Positions 37,469 through 47,356 of a DNA stretch of 64,000 bases are shown one piece after another (within the stretch, counting starts at the first letter, position 1; each line of letters begins with the position of its first letter). The notes below the pieces were generated by a model. The model did not search any database. It was not told the DNA's origin and saw only the letters and a list, made by a program, of their open reading frames with translations. Origin of the DNA: Chlorobiaceae bacterium. GTDB lineage: Bacteria; Bacteroidota; Chlorobiia; Chlorobiales; Chlorobiaceae. The stretch spans positions 62,001 to 126,000 of the forward strand of contig JABDHL010000015.1 in NCBI GenBank assembly GCA_012972825.1. Reading direction: 5' to 3'. The position numbers and the translations under genes were made by a program.

Positions 37469-38278
37469 CTATTGCACTTTTGCCTGCTGCCATAGCTCGT
37501 CAAGCTCTTCGGCGGTAAATTCCTGCCATTTACGGGCTGAGAGCTTAACTGCGTCTTCAATTTTTTTGAACCGCTCTATAAACTTATTGGTTGCTTTCCG
37601 GAGGGAGTCCTCAGGGTTGGCGCCGAGAAAGCGGCTGTAGTTTACGATGGTGAAGAGCAGGTCGCCGAACTCCTCTTCCTTTTCTTCTTTATTTGCAGCA
37701 TTTTTCAACTCTTTGATCTCTTCAGCAAGTTTATCCAGGACCCCATCGTCGCTGGGCCAGTCGAAGCCGACACCTGCAACTTTTTTCTGTACTCGGTAAG
37801 CTCGAAGAAGTTCCGACATGGAGTTCGGTACCCCATCGAGCAGGCTCTGGCGACCTTCTTCAAGTTTCAAAGTTTCCCAGTTTTTCAGCACATCCTGTTC
37901 GGTTTCGGCTGCTGTATCGCTGAATACATGTGGGTGGCGGCTGATGAGCTTGTGGCAGAGAGCTTCGAAAACATCAGCAAACGTGAACGTTCCTCTCTCC
38001 TCGCTGAGCAATACCTGAAAAGAAAGATGCAGAAAGAGATCGCCAATCTCTTTTTTCAGTTCGATTTCGTCATGCTGGTCGATGGCGTGAACCAGTTCAT
38101 AGCTCTCCTCGAGAAGCAGATGGGCAAGCGATTCAGGAGTCTGCTTCCTGTCCCAGGGGCACTCCTGTCTCAGGACTGTTACAAGACTCAGTACCCGTTC
38201 GAACTGTTCCTGCAGAGTTCTCTTTTTTGCGGCGACTATATCGGCTTTTAACTGCTCAATCGAAAGTTTTTCAGGCAT
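37469..38278 (-). CDS. mazG: Nucleoside triphosphate pyrophosphohydrolase MazG
   Basis: A 269-residue protein with two MazG domains. The first has CPWDRKQTPESLAHLLLEES and the EExxE...D block KKEIGDLFLHLSFQVLL. The second has FDWPSDDGVLDKLAEEIKEL and EEFGDLLFTIVNYSRFLG. It hydrolyses (d)NTPs to monophosphates and helps clear damaged nucleotides. It converges on the hydrolase gene, 17 bases apart. Confidence 0.94.
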   Translation of the reverse strand: MPEKLSIEQLKADIVAAKKRTLQEQFERVLSLVTVLRQECPWDRKQTPESLAHLLLEESYELVHAIDQHDEIELKKEIGDLFLHLSFQVLLSEERGTFTFADVFEALCHKLISRHPHVFSDTAAETEQDVLKNWETLKLEEGRQSLLDGVPNSMSELLRAYRVQKKVAGVGFDWPSDDGVLDKLAEEIKELKNAANKEEKEEEFGDLLFTIVNYSRFLGANPEDSLRKATNKFIERFKKIEDAVKLSARKWQEFTAEELDELWQQAKVQ

Positions 38279-38417
38279 AGGTCAAAGGGTGTTGTTCATT
38301 ATCTTTCAACGTGACTCTGAAGTTACTCTTTCTTGATGGTATTCCTTATACTTCCCAGAGTGTATCGTCAACCATTCAACGCTTGACACGATAAAACCCT
38401 GTAATAGAATTGCCACT

Positions 38418-39839
38418 ATGTCCACACCACGCATACAGCCCGAACAGGGTGAACCGATTGCCGCTCTTGCAACACCGGTTGGTATTGGTGCACTCGCTGT
38501 TGTTCGAATAAGTGGCCGTGGAATTTTTGGTATAGCCCAGCGGGTATTCCGTAAAAAGAATAATCCTGTCTTCCTGTTTTCGCAGTCAAAAGGGTTTCGA
38601 GCGCATTTCGGGATTGTGTATGACCGTGAAGGGCTGATTGATGAGGTGGTCGCTCTGGTCTTTCGAGCGCCAAACTCTTTTACCATGGAGGATATGGTTG
38701 AGTTCAGCTGCCACGGAGGGCCGGTTGTTGTCAAGCATATTCTGCAGGTTCTGCTCGACGAAGGGTGCCGACTGGCTGAGCCTGGAGAATTTACCCGGCG
38801 CGCTTTTCTCAACGGTCGCATTGATCTCCTGCAGGCGGAGGCAATCGGCGAGATGATCCATGCCCGTTCGGAGTCAGCATTCCGGACTGCGATAGCGCAG
38901 ATGCAGGGTATGCTTTCTCTGCGTCTGGATTCAATGCGGGAAGAGCTTTTGCGTTCCTGTGCCCTTCTGGAACTTGAGCTGGATTTCAGCGAGGAGGACG
39001 TTGAGTTTCAGAGTCGCAGCCAGCTGCTGAAAGAGCTGACGGTTTTGCATGAAGAGATTTGTCGTCTTGTAGAGTCCTATCAGCAGGGCCGGCTTTTGAA
39101 GGAGGGGGTTGCAACCGTGATAGCAGGAAAGCCGAACGCAGGCAAGTCGACCTTGCTCAATGTCCTGCTCGGCGAAGAGCGCTCTATTGTGAGTCATATG
39201 CCAGGCACGACGCGCGATTATATTGAGGAGTGCTTTCTTTACGAAAAAACCATGTTCCGCCTCACTGATACGGCTGGGCTTCGTGAAGGGAGTGAAGATA
39301 TCGAGCACGAAGGTATCCGCCGCAGTTACAGAAAAATATCCGAGGCTGACCTGATTCTCTACCTCCTCGATATAAGCTGTGAAGACTATCTTGATGAAGT
39401 TCCTCAGATCCTTGGCTTTCTTGAGCGATACAGTAATGCACGCATGATTGTGGTTGCCAATAAAACCGATCTTGCGTACGAAAGCGTCGAAAGGCAGCAG
39501 CAGCTTCGTGGAGTGACCGGTTGTGAAGTATGCGGGATTTCAGCTGCGAAAAAAGAAGGGGTTGAGGAGCTTAAGCTACTTATGAGCACTATGGTGGAAG
39601 GGCTTGACAAACTGCATGAAGCAAGCGTACTTGTCACCAGTTTGCGCCACTATGAAGCGCTCAGAAATGCCTCGGATGCTCTCGAAAATGCACTGCAGCT
39701 CATCACCAGCTGTTCGGGTACCGAGCTTATTGCTTTTGAACTTCGTTCCGCGCTTGAGTATGTGGGTGAGATCACCGGCAAGGTGGTTAACGAAGAGATC
39801 CTGAACGTAATCTTCGACCGCTTCTGCATTGGAAAGTGA
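38418..39839 (+). CDS. mnmE: tRNA modification GTPase MnmE
   Basis: A 473-residue protein. The N-terminal folate-binding domain has ATPVGIGALAVVRISGRGIF and EFSCHGGPVVVKHILQ. The inserted G domain has G1 AGKPNAGKSTLLNVLLGEER, G2/G3 PGTTRDYIEE and LTDTAGLREG, and G4 VVANKTDLAYE. The C-terminal FDRFCIGK carries the conserved Cys. With MnmG it modifies the wobble uridine of certain tRNAs. Confidence 0.97.
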   Translation: MSTPRIQPEQGEPIAALATPVGIGALAVVRISGRGIFGIAQRVFRKKNNPVFLFSQSKGFRAHFGIVYDREGLIDEVVALVFRAPNSFTMEDMVEFSCHGGPVVVKHILQVLLDEGCRLAEPGEFTRRAFLNGRIDLLQAEAIGEMIHARSESAFRTAIAQMQGMLSLRLDSMREELLRSCALLELELDFSEEDVEFQSRSQLLKELTVLHEEICRLVESYQQGRLLKEGVATVIAGKPNAGKSTLLNVLLGEERSIVSHMPGTTRDYIEECFLYEKTMFRLTDTAGLREGSEDIEHEGIRRSYRKISEADLILYLLDISCEDYLDEVPQILGFLERYSNARMIVVANKTDLAYESVERQQQLRGVTGCEVCGISAAKKEGVEELKLLMSTMVEGLDKLHEASVLVTSLRHYEALRNASDALENALQLITSCSGTELIAFELRSALEYVGEITGKVVNEEILNVIFDRFCIGK

Positions 39840-39947
39840 AGCTCAGTCAATCAATCTGCATTGGCAGTGTTGAGTCGAAACTATTGCAAACCTTGGTTAA
39901 CCGTCAGAGTATCTGAATCTTAACATCTTCTCCATCTCTTCATCAGA

Positions 39948-40166
39948 TCAGTCTTCAATAGCATCTGGTGAAGTTTCAGCAGTGTTTTCAGTAACCTTCG
40001 GAGAAGAAGGGTTTAACCTGTCTATGAATTTTATTATACCGATCACTATGCCGATGAGTACAGCAATTCCAAGCACCAGCTGAAAAAGCGAGAGTAGGAC
40101 GGAGAAGCCAAAGAGAGCTACTATGATTATCAGAAAAAGGGCGCCTAAAATTATTAATTCAACCAT
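39948..40166 (-). CDS. Small hydrophobic membrane protein
   Basis: A 72-residue protein with two closely spaced hydrophobic segments (LIILGALFLIIIVALFGFSV and LFQLVLGIAVLIGIVIGII), then a short acidic tail (TENTAETSPDAIED). No family is recognised. It lies between mnmE and uppP. Confidence 0.55.
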   Translation of the reverse strand: MVELIILGALFLIIIVALFGFSVLLSLFQLVLGIAVLIGIVIGIIKFIDRLNPSSPKVTENTAETSPDAIED

Positions 40167-40293
40167 ATCCTGATGTTTTTTAATTCTTTATGTTCATACT
40201 GATGGAAGATGACAACCACAGACTGCACTCATTTGATATTGTTACTTTTGTTGTCTATAGAGTTGTATTATGGTTGTTTATGCCACGAACAGT

Positions 40294-41151
40294 TCAGGGC
40301 AGAAAGTGATTGATAGCCAGTACGGCAATGGATGCACTCAGGCAGTAATAGCCGAAAAAGTGCCATTTGCCATGTTCCAGCCATCCGGAGAGCCATTTCA
40401 GTGCAACCAGCCCGGCGATAAAGCTGAAAACCATTCCCAGCAAACTTGGCCAGACGATGCTTACAAGGTTGTTTGTAACAAGGAGCGAAGCTTCGTGTGA
40501 CTTGAATAACCGAAGGCCCTCTTTCAGGATTACAGCAGGAGTCAACACCACGGCCAAAGCGAAGCTGAACTCTTCAGCACGCATCTTGTCCAAACCAAGA
40601 AACATTCCTGTTGAAATTGTCGACCCGGAACGGGAGAGCCCTCGGAAAGGAAGGCAAATTCCCTGGATAACTCCAATCCATGCCGATTCGCGCACGCCGA
40701 AATCCTTTGACGTATCAATACTCTGCTGCTTTGCAGAAATTATGATCATTACCCCGACCGTTGCAAGGCCAGCTGCAATTACATACGCATTTCCGAACAG
40801 ATGTTCAATTTCGGTATGCGCGGATCCATGAAAAATGACCTTCTCAATGAGCGTCATCAGTGTAAGTCCGATAATACCTGTACATACGGTTGCCACGCTC
40901 ACCTGTTTTGCAAACTGCCAGAAGATTTTGGATGAGGCAAAGTAACGCTCTTTCCATGAACTCCAGAAGTAGACAATGACCGCGAACATTGTTCCTGTAT
41001 GGAGCATGACAAGAAACAATGTCATTTCAGGTGATGTCGGGTCGAGCCCCATAAGTTTTTCAGCAATAATAACGTGTGCCGAACTCGATACAGGAAGAAG
41101 CTCGCAGACACCCTGAACGAATGCGAGTACAAGAATAGAAAAGAAATTCAT
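40294..41151 (-). CDS. uppP: Undecaprenyl-diphosphatase
   Basis: A 285-residue polytopic membrane protein of the BacA/UppP family. Signatures are FVQGVCELLPVSSSAHVIIA (E-x-x-P-x-S-S-S-x-H) and the second motif GICLPFRGLSRSGSTISTGM. It recycles undecaprenyl diphosphate for cell wall synthesis. Confidence 0.95.
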   Translation of the reverse strand: MNFFSILVLAFVQGVCELLPVSSSAHVIIAEKLMGLDPTSPEMTLFLVMLHTGTMFAVIVYFWSSWKERYFASSKIFWQFAKQVSVATVCTGIIGLTLMTLIEKVIFHGSAHTEIEHLFGNAYVIAAGLATVGVMIIISAKQQSIDTSKDFGVRESAWIGVIQGICLPFRGLSRSGSTISTGMFLGLDKMRAEEFSFALAVVLTPAVILKEGLRLFKSHEASLLVTNNLVSIVWPSLLGMVFSFIAGLVALKWLSGWLEHGKWHFFGYYCLSASIAVLAINHFLP

Positions 41152-41218
41152 CGAATAGCTCCTCAGCAGTTTTTTTCAGGAGTTAAGTAAATAATCAACA
41201 AGGTATTGTATGATTTTT

Positions 41219-41713
41219 TCAGGATTTCCTGAAGCGTAAGTATAATGCCCACCAGATAATGCATAGCTCAAGTACAAAAGCCCAATGTGTGAAATAGTTC
41301 AATCCCCATGAGTTATACTCCAAGTCTGACGATACAAAAGAAAATGGTGTGTTCAAAAATGGTGCTAACCAGAATATTTCGCCTGTAAAGGTATCTAAAA
41401 GCATATGCATTATCCCCCCGAGAGCAAAAATAAAGGCAAATGCTGGATTTTGGCTATGATTGTCACTCACACGTAACCATAACATTGACAGCAGCAGGAG
41501 TGTCAGCCACAAAAATGGTAAGTGGGTAAGATAAGTATGGTGGGGATGTTGATAATCATCGATCGTGTAGTAATAAAGCAAATCGACATCGGGGGTTATA
41601 GCACCAAGCATACCCCAGAACATAAACGCCTTATAAAAAACGGTGCGGCTGTCAAATGTTTTAAATAATAACTTTCCAGTAATGTACCCGGCAGGTAAAT
41701 GTCCAAAGAGCAT
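41219..41713 (-). CDS. YdjM/DUF457-like membrane-bound metal-dependent hydrolase
   Basis: A 164-residue membrane protein. The N-terminal FGHLPAGYITGKL, the acidic ITPDVDLLYY and the His pair HPHHTYLTHLPFLW match this family, as does the late GGIMHMLLDTFTG with His and Asp. Four or five membrane spans. The biochemical role is not known. Confidence 0.8.
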   Translation of the reverse strand: MLFGHLPAGYITGKLLFKTFDSRTVFYKAFMFWGMLGAITPDVDLLYYYTIDDYQHPHHTYLTHLPFLWLTLLLLSMLWLRVSDNHSQNPAFAFIFALGGIMHMLLDTFTGEIFWLAPFLNTPFSFVSSDLEYNSWGLNYFTHWAFVLELCIIWWALYLRFRKS

Positions 41714-41752
41714 TGGCGTTCCTGAAATGGGTCTTTTTTAGTGAGGAACCTG

Positions 41753-42739
41753 TCAGACTTCCGAAAAGACGGAGCCTTTCTGTTCTTCTGCTGAGAAAGC
41801 ACCAAGGACATTACTGTTTTTTATTGCTAAAGAGGCTTTTATCTGCATGGAGAGATTATCCATCATGGCATAACGTCTATGATACATGGCCCTCTTGTTC
41901 GACTTCATTTCATTATCTGTCCGTCGTTCAGTCATCATGGGCAGCCTGAACCAGCCATCCGGTTCTGAAACGCCACCCAATTCCTTCCAAAGCGAATCAT
42001 AATCAAAGGTTGTGTTGTGTATTAAAGGCAGGTGAATCAGATATTTTTGATGATGAGGGTGTATAGTATTGCCAACACCAAAAAGATGTGTCAAATTTAA
42101 AGCACTTATTATCTCCTGGACAATGAATAACATGACGACATGCGGTCTCAGCCCATGCATTACTTTCGTCAATGCTTTAATATCATCTTTATTGGCTCGC
42201 CCCTGGAGGCAACCGATATAACAAACTCTGCTTGTTGTTGACTTCTGTTCAAGAGAAAAGGCTATTTGAATAACTGGTTCATTCAAAAAAGAACATTTCA
42301 GTGACACCATCAATACGCCTTCTTTACGAAGACTGTTATCATAACAAAGAACAACATTGAGAACGCCATATCCGTCCAGATTATAACTGGCAAGGGTAAA
42401 GCCCTCGGTGTTAAGAATAGCCTCTTGCAGAGGCCCTCTGAAAGTCCGGATAAAACTATAGGTATCTTCGATGACTTTTTTTCTGTGAGCAATGTTCCAT
42501 TTCGTGGACATAAAAACACGCATGGGTTTAAATGTCAGGTATGGTATTTGCCTTAAAAATAAGCGCATATCTTTAATATGCAACCTGTTGAACCAGTCTA
42601 ATGACTCGCGTGGATTCAAGGCCGCCATAACCGCCCAGCGAATATTATTTTTTGAGCGCAAGGCGATTCCTGATGAGCTGTATATGGAATTGGATAAGGC
42701 CCAGGCAGTTAACCCTGCTCTCAGAGAGCGAAAAAGCAT
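41753..42739 (-). CDS. VirK/YbjX family (DUF535) protein
   Basis: A 328-residue protein with DUF535 features: RVFMSTKWNIAHRKKVIEDT, EGFTLASYNLDGYG, VCYIGCLQGRANKDDIKALT, KVMHGLRPHVVMLFIVQEI and LPMMTERRTDNEMKSNKRAM. Related proteins are linked to resistance against host-type peptides and to envelope stress in enterobacteria. It has no signal peptide. Its codon use and family are less typical of the neighbourhood, so acquisition by transfer is possible. Confidence 0.8.
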   Translation of the reverse strand: MLFRSLRAGLTAWALSNSIYSSSGIALRSKNNIRWAVMAALNPRESLDWFNRLHIKDMRLFLRQIPYLTFKPMRVFMSTKWNIAHRKKVIEDTYSFIRTFRGPLQEAILNTEGFTLASYNLDGYGVLNVVLCYDNSLRKEGVLMVSLKCSFLNEPVIQIAFSLEQKSTTSRVCYIGCLQGRANKDDIKALTKVMHGLRPHVVMLFIVQEIISALNLTHLFGVGNTIHPHHQKYLIHLPLIHNTTFDYDSLWKELGGVSEPDGWFRLPMMTERRTDNEMKSNKRAMYHRRYAMMDNLSMQIKASLAIKNSNVLGAFSAEEQKGSVFSEV

Positions 42740-42854
42740 AGGGTTGTCAGGTAAAGTGTTTACAACCTTTCAGCTGTTGTTTTAATGTTTCGTTCTATAG
42801 TTTTACGTAATATCATTATAATTCCGTGGAAGTGAAAATCCATCCATTTTTTTA

Positions 42855-42882
42855 CGGTGCATCCTGCAAAGCAGATGCACCG
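42855..42882. repeat. Inverted repeat downstream of ccsA
   Basis: CGGTGCATC (42855-42863) pairs with GATGCACCG (42874-42882), and TGC/GCA can pair further inside. It lies just after the ccsA stop codon. It is not followed by a T-run on the ccsA strand, so it may be an mRNA 3'-end structure rather than a canonical terminator. Confidence 0.55.
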
Positions 42883-42894
42883 ATTGGTGTTTTG

Positions 42895-43692
42895 TCAGCT
42901 TTGCGTATAGGTGTGTACACTGTTCTGTGCTGAAGGAAGATAGTTCACTCCGAACCAGCAGACAAGAAGTACAAGAAAAGCAAGAGCCAGATACCACTGC
43001 AGCTTGCTCTGGTCTATCTTGTATCGGAATGCATGAAGGTAGCCCAGATAGGCAAGCCAAGAAAGAAACGCCCATGTCTCCTTGGGATCCCATGTCCAGT
43101 AATGACCCCATGCTTCTTTTGCCCAAAGAGCGCCGAATATGAGTCCGAAGGTCAACAGTACAAAACCAAGGAGGGCCAGATAGTGTGAAACCGACTCACC
43201 TGCATGATTTTCTTTGGATCTTAGCTGCAGGGAGACATTGTGCAACGCTGTTATAGAGGACGCGGCAAGCAGAACATAGCCGACAAGATAGACGACGACG
43301 TGCGGAACAAACCATGGGCTTTGCAGCGCAGGCATAAGTGTCTTGTCGAAGACTTCCGGATGAAGCATGTTGATGCCGAGGAAAAATGCAGCGAGCCCCA
43401 TACAGTAATACTTCAGCCATCCGATTTTCCAGCGGTACTCAACAAGAAAACCGACAAGAGGAATGAGGGCTGCATACCAAAGACGAGTCTCGCCAAGTGT
43501 TCTGAGAGGTGGACGGTCGAGAGCCGACCAGTAAAAAGCAATAAACCCGGCCATTACTGCCGAACCAGCAAAACAGAGAACAAAAGCAGGAAATTTAAGT
43601 GCTGGTGTTCGACCTGCAAAAAGACCAAGCAGTGAACCAGTAGCCCAGCAGGCAATGGCAAGTTCAGCCGCAGTGTTAAAATCCATTATCAT
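42895..43692 (-). CDS. ccsA: Cytochrome c assembly protein CcsA/ResC-like
   Basis: A 265-residue polytopic membrane protein with GAGGT upstream of its ATG. The heme-handling tryptophan-rich WWD motif is WAKEAWGHYWTWDPKETWAF near residue 205. Conserved His residues flank it, in VPHVVVYLVGYV and GYLHAFRYK. CcsA works with ResB/Ccs1 in system II cytochrome c biogenesis, moving heme across the membrane. It follows resB after two bases. Confidence 0.93.
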   Translation of the reverse strand: MIMDFNTAAELAIACWATGSLLGLFAGRTPALKFPAFVLCFAGSAVMAGFIAFYWSALDRPPLRTLGETRLWYAALIPLVGFLVEYRWKIGWLKYYCMGLAAFFLGINMLHPEVFDKTLMPALQSPWFVPHVVVYLVGYVLLAASSITALHNVSLQLRSKENHAGESVSHYLALLGFVLLTFGLIFGALWAKEAWGHYWTWDPKETWAFLSWLAYLGYLHAFRYKIDQSKLQWYLALAFLVLLVCWFGVNYLPSAQNSVHTYTQS

Positions 43693-43694
43693 TT

Positions 43695-44927
43695 CTAAAC
43701 CTCTTTTCGTTTAATCCCATTCCAGAAAAACAGAATATTCGCCGCCATTATCATGAAAAACCCAAGATAAACCCCTGGAAGCCATGGATCATGGATAACC
43801 TCTATCAGGCTTAATTTTGACCATCGTCCTGCTTTTTCATCATAGCCCATCTGATAGAGTTTCCATCCCATAAAATTGACAGGATGGTTTACCTCAAGAT
43901 TTGCCATTGTTTCATGGCCTTTTTCATCCTGCACTGTTACTGCTGAACGGAATGATTTTGGCGAGCCTGGCACCATGATTAGATAAAAGCCGTCCAGTTG
44001 AGCAGCATCAGGTTTCAGTAAGGGGCTGCCGGTGCTGATCCAGGCTTCGCGCATTGCAGATGCGGTTTTGATCCTGACTTTTGCAAAAGGGATGCCTGTT
44101 GCGCGCTCTGCCGGCTGAGGTACCCCCTCTTTTCCTGGAAGAGCATAAGGCAGATAATCGAGTACAAGAACCTCAATTCCCTGCCATGTTGCGGTTGTTC
44201 CCTTCCTTACCTCCAGAATTGCCTGCGACTTGTTCATCAGGAGCTTGTCGTTATGCGGGTCGTAAAGGAGCAGCTGCGGTGGATACTCTTCAAGAGAAAA
44301 GTCATGCAGAAAAATAGAAAACGGCAGCTGCTGCGGAGTATCGCTTTCCATAGTATAACCAAGGTTATTTGCCTTCCCTACATTGATTGGAACAACAAGT
44401 CTTTGAAGGTCGGAACTGCCGACAATAGCACATGACAGGGCAATCCAGAACCCGGCATGAAAGAGGATGAACTGGATATTCTGAAGTTTAAGCGGTATAA
44501 GTTTCCACGAAAGCGAAATGCCGAGGTTGGCAAGAAAGAGTAGAACGGTGACTGCAAAGGGCCAGCTTGAAAAAATCTGATTCAAGCCCAGCGATGCTGG
44601 CAGTGAGCTTTTTGCTGCGGTTTGTTGAGGTATCACCCCGCCAATCAATGAGAGAACAGCGATTGCCAGAATCAGGCAAAGTCCAAGAGGAATGCCTCCC
44701 AACCATTTGACAGCGGGAGTATTCCTGAAGGCCAGGCCGGTGCTTAACACTATAACAGCTAACAGCAACAGCGCTATTGCATTAAAGGGTAACTGAGGCA
44801 TTGCTATGCCGTTGCCTGAAGATGCAAATTGAATGATAAAGCCTGTAGTTACAGTACATGCTGTAAAAAGGGCAGATTCTCTGAACTCCCATGGAGCCTG
44901 AAACAACCGACGCCGGACAACCACCAT
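43695..44927 (-). CDS. resB: ResB/Ccs1-like cytochrome c biogenesis protein
   Basis: A 410-residue protein with hydrophobic segments near the N-terminus (LPFNAIALLLLAVIVLSTGL; GIPLGLCLILAIAVLSLIGG; WPFAVTVLLFLANLGISLSW), a large periplasmic domain and a final span (DPWLPGVYLGFFMIMAANIL). The text FHAGFWIALSCAIVGSSDLQ and VNHPVNFMGWKLYQMGYDEK matches ResB. It binds apocytochrome and passes heme with CcsA. The location beside a large cytochrome operon fits a dedicated maturation role. Confidence 0.9.
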   Translation of the reverse strand: MVVVRRRLFQAPWEFRESALFTACTVTTGFIIQFASSGNGIAMPQLPFNAIALLLLAVIVLSTGLAFRNTPAVKWLGGIPLGLCLILAIAVLSLIGGVIPQQTAAKSSLPASLGLNQIFSSWPFAVTVLLFLANLGISLSWKLIPLKLQNIQFILFHAGFWIALSCAIVGSSDLQRLVVPINVGKANNLGYTMESDTPQQLPFSIFLHDFSLEEYPPQLLLYDPHNDKLLMNKSQAILEVRKGTTATWQGIEVLVLDYLPYALPGKEGVPQPAERATGIPFAKVRIKTASAMREAWISTGSPLLKPDAAQLDGFYLIMVPGSPKSFRSAVTVQDEKGHETMANLEVNHPVNFMGWKLYQMGYDEKAGRWSKLSLIEVIHDPWLPGVYLGFFMIMAANILFFWNGIKRKEV

Positions 44928-46107
44928 AATGACAACCTGGATTAAACTTATTTTAATAAATCCTTATGCATGAGAATACAATGCTTTCAGAATCACAAAA
45001 CACAGACGGAAACTTTTGCAGACAGAGCATCACTTTACAATCAAAGCATGTTTTCCTGTACCGGTTATCAGTTAACCTGAAGTAGCCGCTATTCGTTGAA
45101 TGCCAGTTCAGGAGATATGGGTGCATTGAAATAACAGGCAAAGGTACATCATAACAGCCGCTAAATGCCTGCAAATTCAGTTATTTGCGGGTGATTGCAT
45201 TGGAATTGCATGGTGCTGAAGCTTGCAAATATAACAGTGGGACAAGAGTTAAACAAATATCAGGAGCTTCCTTTCTTTTCATAAAGGTGTGCTTGTGTAT
45301 TAGATATATCAGGTCTTTCTGCTCTGTCTATGAAATATACACATCAAACTTGTCGCATTGTCTGATATAGTAATACAAAAGAGGGGCGACATTATGCGCT
45401 GTTAAATGGTTAAATTTTTTTTCTTGGTTTCTTACTTCAATAGAGTTTAAATGTTTGCTTAAATAGTAAAGGTTACGTAAATACACCCAAATTTATGTTT
45501 GCTGCCGCCTAAGGTCGACGTTATATATGCGTAATAGTTGCTGTCAAGATATTTTTTAGAGAAAAAGTTTTAACAATTAATTAACAATCGTTATAATGTG
45601 CTTAATTGACGCAGGAATAATGTGTAGTTGATGTTAGGGCAGATTAAAGTCTCTCCATGTTACAATTGTAGGCAGGGTGGAGAAGCTTTTTTTGTTGAAA
45701 AGCAGGAAAATTTTTTAGAAAGAAAAAAATTTTCTTTCTAAAAAATTTATACCATATTCAAGGTATCCTTTGTCGATACATACTGATTTGTTGTTAGCGT
45801 CTGGTTTGATTTGTTGATACGTTGTGCAAAATTTCTATGTGGTTGTTTTCGATTTACGGAGGCGAATATCATGTATGAAAACATATTGATGTCTTTCATT
45901 CCGAATTCCCTCATATAATACGTTTTTTCTTTCATGCATTCCGGTGAGGATTTATTCCTTCTGGTTATTAGTCAATCATAAGGTATGAGGTGCCTGATAC
46001 TGGCATCTTATATAGATGTGCCTTAATGTATTGCCTCGGAATTTTTTGTCTCTTGTTTTAAAAACCCAATCGTAACAATAAATCAAAAGAATCGATCTTT
46101 GAGATCT
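44928..46107. other. Long AT-rich intergenic region before the Cyc2-like gene
   Basis: About 1.2 kb without a convincing gene. Short frames on both strands (up to 62 codons) lack ribosome sites and known motifs. It contains a 19-bp perfect inverted repeat (45708-45748). Near 45985-46023 there is a possible structured leader (AGGTGCC...GGCATCT and GGCATCT...AGATGTGCC). Divergent promoters for resB and the cytochrome gene must lie here. Confidence 0.6.
45708..45748. repeat. Perfect 19-bp inverted repeat with 3-base loop
   Basis: AAATTTTTTAGAAAGAAAA at 45708-45726 and TTTTCTTTCTAAAAAATTT at 45730-45748 are exact reverse complements separated by AAA. The stem is very AT-rich. It could fold in RNA, act as an operator, or be a mobile-element relic. 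Confidence 0.85.
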
Positions 46108-47356
46108 ATGAGAAAATCGACATTTGCATCAATTGCATCGCTCTGCATGGTACCTGCTCTGTTCTGGAGTCAGGATAGTTCAGCGGTACCGGCGTTTGCA
46201 AGAAAGTATCAGACATCTTGTTATACCTGCCATTCCGGTTTCCCGAACAGGAATGCTTTTGGTGAAGCTTTCAAGAATAACGGGTATCGCTGGCCAGGTG
46301 GAGAGGAAGAGGATCATGCAAAGCAGGAACAGACAAAAATGGGCGCTGCGGGCTGGAAAGAAACTTTCCCTAATTCGCCTTGGCCTTCTGATATTCCCGG
46401 TTTTGCTCCTTTTGCTTTATATGTTACAGGGCCACTGGTCAATTATGCTGATCAGGTAACGAATAATAAAGGTGTGGTAACAAAGCAACAAACGTTTTAT
46501 CAGGGTGGTCCTATTGATGCCCGTATTTTGTTTGGCGGTACAATTGGTGAAAATCTCGGTGTTGTTGGTGCGTTGGAGAACTTTGTAAAGGGTGCAACAA
46601 CAACCAACCTCAGAGCAACATGGTCGTTTGCTCCGGGTGTTAATGTTGGTTTTGGAAATGGATTCAGTGCATGGTCAGGTACAGCAAGTCCAATTTCGGT
46701 ATACACAGGTGTATTTCCTGGATCCGGAACAAGTACAGAATTGAATTACACAACAGGGAAGCAGGGTGGGTTCAATTTTATTGCTGGTGTTGCAAGTGCG
46801 CCTACATCAACAGCAACAATTCCCACTATTACTACCAGCAAGCTTGATGATACCCGGTATGTTAGGGCAAAATACAAATTATTCGGTGCTGGCTTGCTGA
46901 GCGGTGCAGGCGGCGTATACGGCAATGAGTATGTGGGTCTGGATAACAGTCTGGCGATTGGCGTTGGTCTTGTCAATGCAAATAAAGGTATCCTTTCAAG
47001 TAATTATGCGAATGAGACGTTAGTTTACGGCGCAGATATTGCCGGAAACTATGGCAACTTGACCGCCGGTGTTGCATACAGTAAGGATAGTGATCTGCAG
47101 CTCAATAACTATGCTCTTGATGCAGGGTACTATGTTTATCCATGGCTTCTGGCAAGGGTAAGGTACGCTAATCTTGGGGTGGCAGGTGTTGATCAGAATA
47201 ACCCGACGGTTACATCTTCGGTTACAGCATGGCTCAGGGCTAATGTTATCTGTAGCTGCATCGTACAAGCTTTTCACCAAGAGCACTCTACCAACATCAA
47301 CAAGTGGTGAAAACAATCAAAACACCTTTACGTTGACCACCGCGTTTGCTTTTTAA
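46108..47356 (+). CDS. Cyc2-like outer-membrane cytochrome c-porin, frameshifted near the 3' end
   Basis: From the ATG at 46108 the product has a signal peptide (cleaved near QDSSA-VP), one heme motif CYTCH in QTSCYTCHSGFPNRNAFGEA and the Cyc2-like KNNGYRWPGG. About 340 residues of beta-barrel-like strands follow. The N-terminal heme plus porin is the fused Cyc2 architecture known in Fe(II) oxidisers, including some Chlorobium. The reading frame ends out of register at 47310 (RANVICSCIV). Shifting frame near 47241-47250 gives LSVAASYKLFTKSTLPTSTS and a C-terminal TLTTAFAF, a proper outer-membrane ending, at 47356. A one-base loss in the run or a sequencing error explains this. Confidence 0.78.

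Noticed and set aside
45747-45935. 62-codon frame on the minus strand in the long intergenic region
   Set aside because: No ribosome site, AT-driven composition and no known motif; it begins next to the inverted repeat and is most likely chance.
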